A stretch of DNA of 64,000 nt from positions 62,001-126,000 of the forward strand of contig CAXKVR010000046.1 in assembly GCA_964058845.1 (NCBI GenBank), read 5' to 3'. Under the pieces are notes generated by a model, which saw only the letters and a list, made by a program, of their open reading frames with translations, made no database searches and had not been told where the DNA came from. This DNA is from Carex sylvatica (lineage: Eukaryota; Streptophyta; Magnoliopsida; Poales; Cyperaceae). The position numbers and the translations under genes were made by a program. Shown here one piece after another: positions 21,656 to 33,979 of the stretch; the first letter of the stretch is position 1, and every line of letters begins with the position of its first letter.

Positions 21656-22750
21656 TTTATATTCAAAAAATAAATAAAATTTTAAAAAATAACCAAAAAG
21701 GCGAACAATTCGGAATATACTCAAATTGGAAAAAATATTTCCGGTTTAACGATTCAATCCCGAAAGTTTTTTTTCCGGAAACCCAACTCGAAAACCGGAA
21801 ACATTTTATCCGGTCTCTAAATCCGGAAATTTTTTTTCCAATTTCCAACTAAGAAACCGGAAAAATTTATTCCGGTTTCTTGATTATAATCCGGAAATTT
21901 TTTTCCGGTTTTGAACTAGAAATTTTTTTTTCCAAAATCGCAGATTTCGTCTATAAAACCCACAGCAGAGCAGTCACTCTCACAACACCTCTCAAATTCT
22001 TCGTCTGACTCTTTCACTCAGTCTAACAGACGAAATTGTGCAAAAATTAATTTTCGGTAAGTTTTATCATTTTATTTAATTTTAAATTTTTAATTATTTA
22101 TATATTTTTATTTGTTTGTACCAATCAAAAATATATTAATTACATATATTATTTAGACTAAAAATAGTTAATAAATCTAAAATAATTTATAAATTTTCAA
22201 AATAGTTTAGAATGAGAAAATTGTTTATATATTATCTTATTAATTTAGAAAATTTCAAAATAATTAGAATATTGTCCTATTAATTAAAAAAAAATTCAAA
22301 ATGGTGTAGAATAATTTTAAATTTTCCAAAATGATCTAGAATAATTTACAATTATTTTAGGAACCTCTTTCCTTTTCAGATTCCTTACGGAGCTCTGACT
22401 GTCTGATCGATCGGCTCTTCAATTCAGGTTTTTTTTTAAATTTAATTTATATTATAATTAATTTCAAAATGATTTTTTTAATTTTTAGAATATTGTCCAA
22501 ATAATTTAGAATTTTTTAGAACATTCCAAATTGGTTTAGAATAATTTATAAAATTCCAAAATAGTTTACAAAATTCCAAATTTCCAGCAACATCGACTGT
22601 TTTTAGCTGGAATTCAAATTACGATTTCTCTCAATCGGTTTATCGTATTTGAATGAAACCAGTTTCTAAATTTAGATAAGGAAGTCTAGTTTTTAAATAA
22701 TATAATTTTCCTATACAAAAATATTACGGTTTTTAACAAAAAAAAAAAAA
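21656..22750 (+). mobile_element. Putative MULE-type 5' terminus with hairpin repeats and leader
   Basis: From about 21660 an AT-rich end (AAAATTTTAAAAAATAACC) is followed at 21720-21930 by repeated CCGGAAA...TTTCCGG hairpins. Then come TATAAAACCC (about 21953), a CT-rich leader and a splice-donor-like CGGTAAGT near 22055, with AT-rich intron-like sequence after it. The complete MULE at 29551 has the same order (TIR, TATAAAA, purine-rich leader, GTAAG). No transposase follows because the stretch is cut by copia-related sequence at 22752. Assignment is inference from architecture. Confidence 0.4.
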
Positions 22751-22751
22751 A

Positions 22752-23347
22752 GTTGCCTTAAAATCTGTCCATTTTGTAATCCGAATTTAATGGTCATAAT
22801 CAATATTTGTTTGGCTTATTCTCTTCTCAATTTGCTAAAATATGTTTTGGGCTTGGGCTTGGGCTTGAAATAAATTTATATTTCATAATATTCACATATT
22901 ATGATATGTGCAACGAATATTATTCTCATAATATGCACATTACAATATATATATTTATTTCCCTGCTATTCAGCCACATCATGTGACATAATATTTATTT
23001 CTTGTTTTCCATTCAGTTGGTGTGACCTATATTGAGGATCTATATTATGTTGGCAATGAAATAAAATATTTAATTCCATAAACTGTAAGCAGTATTCTAG
23101 CTATACATTACAGCTACCCAAATAACATAGACGTTTAGTAATCCTTTTACGAAACGCGATCCTTATAGTAATGTAACATTTGTCATTACTTGTGTCCATT
23201 TCTTGCCTTATGATATTCTGATTAATATACAAAGTAGGACTGTGTCATCTTTGTATTATAATCATTTCTTGATCTCTATTAAGCAAATTATAAAATTATA
23301 ACTGCACTTCAGTTATATTGAATCCATTTATAATTCTACTTTACCAA
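22752..23347 (-). repeat. Inverted internal fragment of the copia LTR
   Basis: This 596-base segment matches 27947-28543 in the same orientation and 26464-27058 in inverted orientation. It is therefore an LTR piece lying backwards relative to the pol fragment that begins directly after it. Both ends are internal to the LTR. The left junction follows a run of A, and the right junction is at CTTTACCAAG. Confidence 0.85.
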
Positions 23348-25809
23348 GTAGAAAACCAACTAGGTAAGAGAATTAAGACTCTACGAACTGATCGTGGAGG
23401 AGAATACTTGAGTAATGAATTTGGTGCATATCTAAAAGAATGTGGTGTCATACCACAATTGACTCCACCCGGAACACCTCAATGGAATGGTGTATCCGAG
23501 AGGAGAAACAGAACATTGCTCGACATGGTTCGATCAATGATGTGCCAGACAGAATTGCCTCTTTATTTTTGGGGACATGCATTACTAACCGCAGCTTATA
23601 CACTGAACATCATTCCATCTAAATCCATCGAGAAAACTCCTTATGAGTTATGGACAGGGAAAATTCCTAGTTTGTCTTTTCTCAAGATTTTGGGATGCGA
23701 AGCTTACGTCAAACGATTGATGACAACCAAGCTAGAACCCCAAGAGGATAAATGCTTCTTTATAGGTTATCCAAAAGAAACGAAAGGATACTACTTTTGG
23801 CACAAGTCAACTAACAAAATATTAGTTGAAAGGGGTGCAATTTTCTTAAAGAAGGAGTTTCTCAAAAGAATAAAAAGTGGTGGGAGTAGTGTAATACTCG
23901 AAGAAACTCAAGAAACACTACAAGACCTCGATCATGTTATGGATAATATTGATACAGATCGAAGTATCCCAACCATAGTTCCTATGGCTAGTGGGAGCAT
24001 GAGTAAACAGGTTCCTCAACCTATTGAGGAAGAGGTTCACACATCACCACATAGTGTTCAATCCAGTATTGAACCAATTTCACAAGAGATTGTGCAAGAG
24101 ATTCAAGAGACTCAGGATGAACAGGAAGAGCCACAAGAACTAAGAAGGTCAACAAGACCTAAAAGAAACCCGATTTCTATCTAGGACTTCATGAGATCAT
24201 GGTAATAGATACCGAAGATCCGACGACCTTTCAAGAAGCAATGAACAGAGATGACTCAAAATCATGGTATGAAGCCATGCAATCTGAAATGCAATCCATG
24301 TATGACAACCAAGTATGGACCTTGGTAGATCTTCCTCAAGGAAAGAAAACCGTTCAAAACAAATGGGTTTTCAAGAGGAAGATGGACATGGATGGAAACA
24401 TGACAACATACAAGGCAAGACTTGTACCGAAAGGGTTTAGTCAAGTTCAAGGGATTGACTATGATGAAACCTTCTCGCCTGTTGCAATGTTTAAGTCTAT
24501 TCAGATATTACTAGCCATTGCTGCATATTATGACTATGAAATATGGCAAATGGATGTCAAAACAACATTCCTTAACGGGAATTTGGAAGAGGACGTGTAC
24601 ATGGTACAACCTCCGGGTTTTGAAGATCCAAGTAATGGTGGTAAAGTATGCAAGCTTCAAAGGTCCATTCATGGACTAAAGCAAGCATCTAGGAGTTGGA
24701 ACAAGCGTTTTGATGATGAGGTTAAACGCCTTGGATTCGTCCAAAGCAAGGAAGAGCCTTGTGTATACAAGATAGTCAGTGGGAGCTATGTACTTTTCTT
24801 GGTCTTATATGTTGATGACATACTATTGATAGGAAACTTTATTCCCTTAATGGAGCAAACAAAATCTTCATTGAAAGATATTTTCTCAATGAAAGACTTG
24901 GGTGAGACCCAATATATCTTGGGTATTAAGATATATAGAGATAGGTCTCGAAAACTCATTGGCTTAAGTCAGCGTACGTATATTGACAAAGTGTTGAAAC
25001 GGTTCAACATGCAGAATTCCAAGAAAGGAAATGTGCCAATGACTCAAGGTGTAACACTTAGCAAGTCTCAGTGTGCTACAACACGTAAAGACATTGAAAT
25101 CATGAAGGATGTACCATATGCTTTTGCAATTGGTTCCATCATGTATGCTATGGTGTATACGCGACCTGATGTCGTGTATGCTCTGAGTATGACAAGTCGT
25201 CATCAAGCCCATGCAGGTCCTGCTCATTGGACTGCGGTCAAGAATATCCTCAAGTATATTAACAGGACTAAGGATAAGTTTCTTGTGTATGGGGGAAAAA
25301 GGGAGCTCGTTGTAGAAGGCTACACCGATGCAAGTTTTGCGACCGATTATGATGATAAGCGATCGCAATATGGGTATGTTTTCATTTTGAATGGGGGTGC
25401 CGTTAGTTGGAGAAGTTTCAAACAATCAACAACGGCTGACTCAACAACCCAATCAGAGGTGATGGCTGCTGCTGAAGCCAGCAAAGAGGGTGTTTGGATC
25501 AAGAAGTTCATTGAGGAATTTAATGTGGTACCTTCCATCGAAGGACCATTGGAGCTGTTTTGCGATAATAGTGGAGCTATTGCGCAAATCAAGGAGCCGA
25601 AGGCACACCACAAGATCAAACACATGGATAGAAAATACTTTGTCATTCGAGACTTCATAGAAGAGGGTAGAATAAAATTGTTAAATGTGGACACGGATAG
25701 CAACACAGCAGATCCGCTAACAAAGCCTTTATCTCAAGCCAAGAGCGAAGTCCGCTTTGATTCCATGGGTCTACAGGAACATGGAGAATGGATAGAGATA
25801 GCTGATTAA
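23348..25809 (+). pseudogene. Ty1/copia pol remnant: integrase end, reverse transcriptase, RNase H
   Basis: Two reading frames carry a copia polyprotein. The first (to 24184) has the integrase C-terminal half with LRTDRGGEY and PQWNGVSERRNR, i.e. the second Asp and the Glu of the D,D,E triad; the first Asp, gag and protease are absent. The second (24199-25809) has the full reverse transcriptase (YKARLV, WQMDVKTTFLNG, YVDDILL) and RNase H (GYTDASFATD, LFCDNSGA, HMDRKYFVIRDF). The frames are offset by one base near 24165, an apparent single-base loss between an Arg/Lys-rich stretch and the sequence entering RT. Lacking its 5' part, the element cannot be autonomous. It resembles Tnt1-type plant copia elements. 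Confidence 0.93.
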
Positions 25810-25888
25810 GTCAGAAGGCAACTCTAGTTTTTTTTTAAGTTAATACATATGAATGTATAAGATGTAACTTTAAGAACAAGTGGGAGAT

Positions 25889-27645
25889 TGTTAGATTTGT
25901 GTTCTAAAAGTTATCATTTGTTGATTATCTTTTATATATGTTATATTTATGAATTGAATGTGATTTACATTTTGTTCCATGAGTTTTATATTTATATTTA
26001 GAAGTGTTCAAGAAGATGCACTTGGTCTTGAACTGCAGGACTTTAAGTAAATAAATATACAACACTAAAATGTTCACAGGTCTTGCATATTAGCAGGAAC
26101 ACTAATATGACATATAAGACTGTCGTGTTGATTAAAAGTACGTTGTAGTTCTGCAAACGTTGATAAAAGATTATCATTTAATAACACGAATATATGAAAT
26201 GCTTCATATATTGAACAGACCTAATAGATAAAACATTATATGGATTGTGTTGGTGTCATTAATATTTTCATCGTGTCTCTGATTTCAAGATTGAGACATA
26301 TATTGTTTTCACATGAGGAATGTACAACGTAATTATTATTAAAAGCTACTTGCAAGAAGTGGTGATAAAAATAATAGTTCTTTATATGTAACTTGTGCGG
26401 GAAAATGGTATATGTCAATAGCATCATTGCCACTCATTAATAATGAGAAATGATATTTTGGGCCCTTTGGTAAAGTAGAATTATAAATGGATCCAATATA
26501 ACTGAAGTGCAGTTATAATTTTATAATTTTCTTAATAGAGATTAAGAAATGATTATAATACAAAGATGACACAGTCCTACTTTGTATATTAATCAGAATA
26601 CCATAAGGCAAGAAATGGACACAAGTAATGACAAATGTTACATTACTGTAAGGATCGCGTTTCGTAAAAGAATTACTAAACGTCTATGTTATTTGGGTAG
26701 CTGTAATGTATAGCTAGAATACCGTTTACAGTTTATGAAATTAAATATTTTATTTTATTGCCAACATAATATAGATCCTCAATATAGGTCACACCAACTG
26801 AACGGGAAACAAGAAATAAATATTATGTCACATGATGTGGCTGACTAGCAGGGAAATAAATATATATTGTAATGTGCATATTATGAGAATAATATTCGTT
26901 GCACATATCATAATATGTTAATATTATATATATTTATTTCAAGCCCAAGTCCAAGCCCAAAACATATTTTAGCAAATTGAGAAGAGAATAAGCCCAAACA
27001 AATATTGATTATGACCATTAAATTCGGATTACAAAATAGACAGATTTTAAGGCAACTTTGAATGAGCATTTGAAGGGGCAAACATTAACCAATATGAGCG
27101 TATGATCTATGATTTCTGTAGCCCTTCGAATGTAGAATCCAACGGTGAAAGTTTCAAGTCGTTTGGAATTCCCTACAGAAAGCTATGATAGTTTTAGTAA
27201 CGAAAGGTCAGAAGTTGATGTGCTGTTTTCGAATTCTGTTTATGTTTTAATACGAATTTAAAGAGTCTAATTATATTTTTAATAGCTGTAAATAATAGAA
27301 CTAAATATATACATCAGGTATGGCTTTTCTCTCTCTCAAGTGAGTTTAGAGTTTTTCCTCTAAAAACATTTTGCTAAAATATATATCGATTGATTATACA
27401 ATTGATTAATAGACGGGTGAAAAGCTAGACGCGGAGGAGAGTTCGCTAGCACGAATTCGACACCGTTCTTGTTTCGGATTCAAGGTGAACCTCAGAGGAA
27501 TCAAGCTACGTTAAAGATCATTGGTATGATATAAAATTCCCTCTTGTAGGAATATGTATATGATTACGACATGGATAAATTAGCAATAATAGAACGATCT
27601 TAGATGTTATCGGATTAAATTTTTTTTATTTTATCCGATTCGCAT
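25889..27645 (+). repeat. 3' LTR of the copia element
   Basis: It begins TGTTAGATTTGTGTTC directly after a polypurine tract (AAGTGGGAGAT) 3' of the RNase H stop, the expected place for the 3' LTR. The first 1469 bases are repeated in inverse orientation at 27648-29120. The remaining segment to about 27645 is unique in the window. The 3' end is placed near CGATTCGCA but is uncertain by some bases. Confidence 0.8.
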
Positions 27646-27647
27646 CA

Positions 27648-29120
27648 AAAACTCTAAACTCACTTGAGGAGAGAGAAAAGCCATACCTGATGTATATATT
27701 TAGTTCTATTATTTACAGCTATTAAAAATATAATTAGACTCTTTAAATTCGTATTAAAACATGAACAGAATTCGAAAGCAGCACATCAACTTCTGACCTT
27801 TCGTTACTAAAACTATCATAGCTTTCTGTAGGGAATTCCAAACGACTTGAAACTTTCACCGTTGGATTCTACATTCGAAGGGCTACAGAAATCATAGATC
27901 ATACGCCCAGATTGGTTAATGTTTGCCCCTTCAAATGCTCATTCAAAGTTGCCTTAAAATCTGTCCATTTTGTAATCCGAATTTAATGGTCATAATCAAT
28001 ATTTATTTGGGCTTATTCTCTTCTCAATTTGCTAAAATATGTTTTGGGCTTGGGCTTGGGCTTGAAATAAATATATATTTCATAATATTCACATATTATG
28101 ATATGTGCAACGAATATTATTCTCATAATATGCACATTACAATATATATTTATTTCCCTGCTAGTCAGCCACATCATGTGACATAATATTTATTTCTTGT
28201 TTCCCGTTCAGTTGGTGTGACCTATATTGAGGATCTATATTATGTTGGCAATGAAATAAAATATTTAATTTCATAAACTGTAAGCGGTATTCTAGCTATA
28301 CATTATAGCTACCCAAATAACATAGACGTTTAGTAATCCTTTTACGAAACGCGATCCTTACAGTAATGTAACATTTGTCATTACTTGTGTCCATTTCTTG
28401 TCTTATGGTATTCTGATTAATATACAATGTAGGACTGTGTCATCTTTGTATTATAATTATTTCTTGATCTCTATTAAGCAAATTATAAAATTATAACTGC
28501 ACTTCAGTTATATTGGATCAATTTATAATTCTACTTTACCAAGGGGCCCAAAATATCATTTCTCATTATTAATGAGTGGCAATGATGCTATTGACATATA
28601 CCATTTTTCCGCACAAGTTACATATAAAGAACTATTATTTTTATCACCACTTCTTGCAAGTAGCTTTTAATAATAATTACGTTGTACATTCCTCATGTGA
28701 AAACAATATATGTCTCAATCTTGAAATCAGAGACACGATGAAAACATTAATGACACTAACACAATCCATATAATGTTTCATCTATTAGGTCTGTTCAATA
28801 TATGAAACATTTCATATATTCGTGTTATTAAATGATAATCTTTTATCAACGTTTGCAGAACTACAACGTACTTTTAATCAACACGACAGTCTTATATGTC
28901 ATATTAGTGTTCCTGCTAATATGCAAGACCTGTGAACATTTTAGTGTTGTATATTTATTTACTTAAAGTCCTGCAGTTCAAGACCAAGTGCATCTTCTTG
29001 AACACTTCTAAATATAAATATAAAACTCATGGAACAAAATGTAAATCACATTCAATTCATAAATATAACATATATAAAAGATAATCAACAAATGATAACT
29101 TTTAGAACACAAATCTAACA
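27648..29120 (-). repeat. Second LTR copy, tail to tail with the first
   Basis: The sequence is the inverse of 25889-27357, ending exactly at CTAACA (29120), the complement of the LTR start TGTTAG. It lacks the last ~290 bases of the LTR. Together the two form a palindrome with arms of about 1.47 kb around a loop at 27358-27647. No coding sequence follows it, so it may be a solo LTR or the product of a rearrangement. Confidence 0.88.
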
Positions 29121-29550
29121 TTTTTTAGGTCTTGTGATTTTCACATATCGAAATTAATTAGTCTAATTATTTCCAAATAAGATAATCAAGGAATAAATAT
29201 TTCCTATAATAAAAAAAATTGGGCTAAAGTGGACTAGGATAGTTATCTCTTCTATTTGTACTTTGTTGAAACTTTGTCTCTGTCTAGACTCTAGATAAAT
29301 AAAACAGCTTCCTATTTTGTGGATACACTAATACACTATAAAAATTGTCTAGCTATTGAATATTAATGAATATATCTAATTAAGTAGATGAGTTGGGGTC
29401 TGAAGAGCATGCTCTGATGAAAGGACATGATATAATTTTTAAAGAGCAAAGCATGGATCGCAGACAATTGAAAGAAGGAGACACCTACAGATAGATACCA
29501 ACATTAATTATTTGATATGATATCTACATATATATATATGGCCATCGTTC
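29121..29550. other. Intergenic sequence between copia and MULE
   Basis: AT-rich, with no gene or repeat boundary seen other than a short TATATATATA near 29529. Confidence 0.5.
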
Positions 29551-31785
29551 CAACCGAAATTTTTAAATATACTATTATCTCAAAGTTAATAAACCAAAAT
29601 GCTATTTTTTTGCTCGAATTTTAAAAATGTCATTGCTGCCTCTAAGGGAAGCGGCCACCTAGAAGCGAACAGTATTTTGGGCCGCTTCGAGGGGCAGCGG
29701 CCACGCATGGCCTGATCGTGGGACACCGGCCACGCCTCCCATTTTTATAAAAACGAGAAAAGAGAGAGAGACTCATTTCGACACAGATTTTTATCAAATC
29801 TTAGCTGAACTGTAAGTTTTTTTTTTCTTCATCTTTTAAATTTTTTCATTTTTAGTATTTGTAATTAATTTAATTAATTTGTAATTTTAGATTTTCTTAT
29901 ATATTCATACCAAATGGTTGTTATGGTATCTGTTTACACTAGTGGTGAGATTCTAACAGTCCCTAATGGAGTTTATTACAGTATCGGGCCTATTTCTGTG
30001 ATACCGGTAATGTCAAGTACTGATTTGTTAGTTCTGAAATCGATTATTTCTCAGAACCTGAGATTGAATTAAGATCGATATGACCTTGATATTCAGGTCA
30101 AAATTAGCATGTCCACTGGTTTAGGACAAACTTGGTTCTAACTTTTTTCTGTTCAGAATGATGGAGTCTGGCAGGTACTGTACAACCAGACTATTAGTTT
30201 TTCAGGGGTGGATACAAGATAATTGAATTATTTGTGGAGATTAACCGAGTCCAGCGTCTTAACCCTCTTGCGAGATTAATCCGAGGTGCTAGTCGGGGTA
30301 ATACGTCAACCTCCTCAAGTCTATTGTCCCAACCCCATTTTCAGATTGACATGCCTGAAAGTAGTAATGCCCCAGTTCAGGAGGGTCGACGGTCTACTAG
30401 TTGGCCCTTCCGTCCTTAATCCCTTTGTCGATTGACATGCCTGAGAGTAGTCAAGCCCCAGTTCAGAGGGACCGACCGTCTAGTAGTCGGCCCTCCCATC
30501 GATCTCGACCCCAGCCTTGTGATCCAGAGGAAACTGAGGAGACGATGGATCCAAAAATACAAGAGGCAGAGGAAAATTAGGGGGATGTTGATCTTGATTG
30601 CATGAGCAATCAAAGTGACACAGAAGATACGAGGCCTGTGCTCGGGCAGAGAAAAAAATTCAAGGTTGATAAAGGGTTTCGGATAATGGGTCGCGAGGTT
30701 AAGCACCCGATTGCAGCTTTCAATGACCTATCAGGATTTCAGGAAGTAAATGTGGGGTTGTTTAGTAGACATGCAGAATTTGAGAATAAATTGTCAGAAG
30801 GACAAACTTATGATTCAAATGAGGAAATGAAAGCTGCAATTTACAAGTTTCACATTCTTTGTAATAAAAAGATTATGAACACGCACAGCGACAAACAACG
30901 GATTAAGTTCAAGTGCAGGGACCCTAGATGTGGTTGGTACATTAATGCAAGGGCCACTGGTTTTGGTAAACAATGGAAAGTTATCAAGTGCCCAACAAAA
31001 CATGTTTGTCATGCTGATGCCATAAAAATAGATCATGAACAGTTGACCGCTGCTATGGTTGCCGATTGCATCTCGGCGCACATGAGAAATGACGTAGATT
31101 TGAGTATCACTGCTGTCAGAATCGCTTGTGCACAAACGTACAACGTTCAGTTACCAGCGTAAAATAAATTGTGGCGTGGAAGGGAGTTGGCAATTGTCCG
31201 CCAATTTGGTAGTTGAGAGGGGTCATACGCGCTTATAGTCCCCTTGTTGGAGGCAATTAAGCGAAAAAATACAAGTACTATATTTTTTATTTTGTTTTAA
31301 CAACACTAACAAACAAAAAAATGTGAAACTAAATAATTTGTTTCTATTGACAGGTACATTGTTTGATGTTACCTTATATCCAACTGGTGAGCCTGGACCT
31401 TACAAGTACTTTAATAGGGCGGCTTGGGCATTTGGACCGTGCATAGAGACTTTCCAACACCTGAGACCTGTCATCATTGTTGATGCATGTTTCTTATCAA
31501 GCCAGTACAAAGGTAAAATGTTGATTGCAACCGGGTACGATGCAGAAAATCAGCTCCTCCCGTTGACTTTTTCTTTGATAGATACTAGAGAATTTTGAAG
31601 ATTATGCATGGTTCATGCAATGGTTGAGGCCCAAGATACTACCCGCTTTTCCTAGATGCGGTCCGCTTCTAGGTGGCCGTTTTTCCTAGAAGCAACCATG
31701 ACATTTTTAAAATTATGACAAAAAAATAGCGTTTTGGTTTGTTAATTTTGAGATAATGGTATATTTAAAAATTTCGGTTGTTTCA
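29551..31785 (+). mobile_element. Mutator-like element (MULE) with both terminal inverted repeats
   Basis: The left end CAACCGAAATTTTTAAATAT (29551) and the complement of the right end (AACAACCGAAATTTTTAAAT, to about 31785) match over about 130 bases, including CCAAAA.GCTATTTTTTTG and GGCCACCTAGAAGCG. Inside are a TATAAAA at about 29745, a GA-rich leader, and MuDR-type transposase ORFs. An obvious 9-bp target duplication was not found. At 2.2 kb the element is internally deleted compared with coding MULEs of 4-5 kb. Confidence 0.88.
30234..31598 (+). pseudogene. MuDR transposase remnant
   Basis: Three reading blocks. 30234-30419 is a Ser/Pro/Arg-rich N-terminal segment. 30602-31162 holds the MuDR DNA-binding domain, with KFKCRDPRCGW and CPTKHVCH giving the Cys/His pattern. 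31323-31598 starts the transposase core (VIIVDACFLSSQYKGKMLIA, first catalytic Asp). The blocks are separated by stops and a possible intron (AATAAATTGTG to TTGACAG). The sequence then ends in a stop at 31598 and runs into the right terminal repeat, so the second Asp, the Glu and the SWIM zinc finger are missing. It cannot be an active transposase. Confidence 0.85.
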
Positions 31786-32000
31786 ATCATTAATACTTTG
31801 CTAGTCATCCACAATTAAAATGTTTTAGTACTCATTTTTTAACTCCAAATAAAAATTCCAACCTAATTCCGATATATATATTTTAGTACTCATTTTTTTT
31901 TTCTGTAATAATATGAAGGAAGGTAAGAGGCAGTGGTAGAAGAAAATTTTGAATATGCATGAAAGGAGTACTGTTGCTGTTGGGGGATGTACAGTACAGG

Positions 32001-32479
32001 TAGTGGGTTGCAAAAATTCGAGTCGGGTGGCCCGTATCTGACCCGCCCATGCTCAGTATCCGGGGTACTTGTGCCCGAGTCCGGGTATAGGTCGGGTAAA
32101 CGGGTACACGGGTACGGGCATAAAACGGATAGGGTACGGTTATTTGGTTCAATACCTGAGCAAACCCGGCCCGAATTACGCCTGTACTCGCCCGATCCGA
32201 CCCGGCGCTCTACCCGTACCCGTACCCGACCCGTTAAAAATTCAAATTTGCCGCCAGAAAAAAAACAGAAAAAAAAAAAAAAAAACCAGACCGAGTACCC
32301 TACCCGGACCGCCCTGCTCGTCAAGGGTACCACGGGCACGGGTATAAGATGGGCAAGGTACGGATTTTGAAAAAAAATACCCGTGATACCCGGCCCTTGG
32401 TATCCGTATACCCGTGATACCCGTACTCGACCCCGGGTATACCCTACCCGTCCGGCCCGTACCCGTTAGCAAACCCCTA
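32001..32479. mobile_element. Non-autonomous hAT-type element, CCCG-rich, perfect 8-bp target duplication
   Basis: Ends TAGTGGGTTGCAAA and, in complement, TAGGGGTTTGCTAA. It is flanked by perfect AGTACAGG at 31993-32000 and 32480-32487. The inside is unusually GC-rich for this window and full of GGGTA/TACCC words such as CGGGTACACGGGTACGGGC that can self-pair. ORFs across it reflect this repetition and are not genes. Confidence 0.9.
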
Positions 32480-32487
32480 AGTACAGG

Positions 32488-33789
32488 TAGACTTTACCGG
32501 TCTTGGTCTAATCTAATCAGATGAAATCATAAATAGAGTAGATGAGAAGAATTAATTCATTTAATTAATTCTCCGGCCGTCTCAGACCTGCTCATCTTTA
32601 ATGGGCCATTTATGATTTCTTTCATTCATTCTGCCACAACAGCATCTGGAATTCTGGATGCGATGCTACATATACTCTAATTAATGTCCAACCACATCAA
32701 TCTATTAACACTCGATCGGAAAAACAGCAATTCTATCTTGATCGATCGAACATATGCAGAATTGAATTGCTGTTTGGGTTCTGTACTAAAACATATATAA
32801 ACAAAAAATGCTCGGTCCCTAAACTGATACAATGAAAAGATTTTTTTTTTTCAAATAAAGTTTGTATCAAAAAATTGTAAATTAATTTGATGCGACCAAA
32901 TCGATCGTAAAACGTTTTTCTGATCAACTATCGTATGCTAGAAAATAATTTGATCGCGAGTTTAAAAAAGGTAAAATTGTAATTTCCAGGTATGTTTTAT
33001 CTTTACTCTTTAACAGTTGTTTAAAATTTCTAATTAATTTCATAGATGAAAACCCTCACCCTGTTTGGTTCACACGAGGTGAAGAGTAGGAGAGAAGAAA
33101 AAGGAACGGAAATGAATGTTATTATATTTTATATTATCTTATTTAATTCATCTTGTTTATCTCTTCTACACTTTAATTTGAAAATTAATAAAATAAGAGC
33201 TTAACAATGTTTAAGGAGATTAATAGAGTAACATTCATTCATACGTAGAAGTATGCATATTGAATAGGAGTTTATTAACCCCTAATTTAAAAAAAAAATG
33301 TATTTATATATATTTATTTTATATAGAGTAAAATATCATAATTATTATATAATTAATTTTCATTCTCGATATAAATTTTTTATATAAGTAATTACATTCA
33401 CACGTACGTGATCTCTAAAATTTGAGAATATAATTCCACCTCTATATTTATTAGCCTTACTTTTCTATTAAACATTCAACCAAACAAAAATTAATGACGA
33501 TGTTTTATTTCCCTCCTTTCTTCCTTTTACAGTTTTACTCTCCATGGCAAAGATGTAAACAGTGGTTAATAGTGCGGAGTAGAAAATTGTATCTTCCTGC
33601 ACATAAATGTGTGCACCCGGATCTCGTGATAATCCGACCCTGTGAAACGCAAACCCGGTAATCCATCTATTTAAAACTTTGTATGTAGTATGTACAACGG
33701 GGTACGGGGTAAGCAGTCAGCACAGAATCGAGGCTCGGAGACCGGGTCCAGGGGTCGGAGTCAGAAAAAGGAAACCGTCACTTTGCGTA
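32488..33789. other. Intergenic sequence upstream of anthranilate synthase, with a possible truncated MITE
   Basis: No gene. 33060-33545 may be a degenerate fold-back element: CACCCTGTTTGGTT at the left and a weak inverse of AGGAGAGAAGAAAAAGGAA near the right. The inverted match is too imperfect to fix borders. Confidence 0.4.
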
Positions 33790-33979
33790 GGAAATAAATC
33801 TGCTGTGATTCTCAAAAGAATCACAGGATCCTGCTTTCCTAAATCTAACACTCTATTTTTTTAAGTGCACAAATCTCAAAATCTGTTATTTTACATGCAC
33901 AAATCTCAAAACACATGAATGGATAGATTAGAAAAAGCAGGGTCCTGTGATTCTCAAGAATGACAGCAGATTTGTTTCC
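33790..33979. mobile_element. 190-bp MITE with perfect 9-bp target duplication, beside the ASA gene
   Basis: Terminal inverted repeats of about 55-60 bases: GGAAATAAATCTGCTGTGAT at the left, GGAAACAAATCTGCTGTCAT in complement at the right. Flanked by CTTTGCGTA at 33781-33789 and 33980-33988. A 9-bp duplication is the Mutator signature. The insertion ends 193 bases before the anthranilate synthase ATG, so it is in or next to the promoter. Confidence 0.9.

Noticed and set aside
26236..28773. Identical 65-codon ORF found at 26236-26433 (-) and 28576-28773 (+)
   Set aside because: It is the same piece of LTR present in inverse copies; duplication explains its conservation, not selection.
30815..31135. 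106-codon minus-strand ORF opposite the MuDR DNA-binding domain
   Set aside because: Shadow of the plus-strand transposase remnant with the Cys/His motif.
31987..32472. Several overlapping ORFs of 76-149 codons on both strands
   Set aside because: They arise from the GGGTACCCG word repetition of a hAT-type MITE with its own target duplication; no coding signal.
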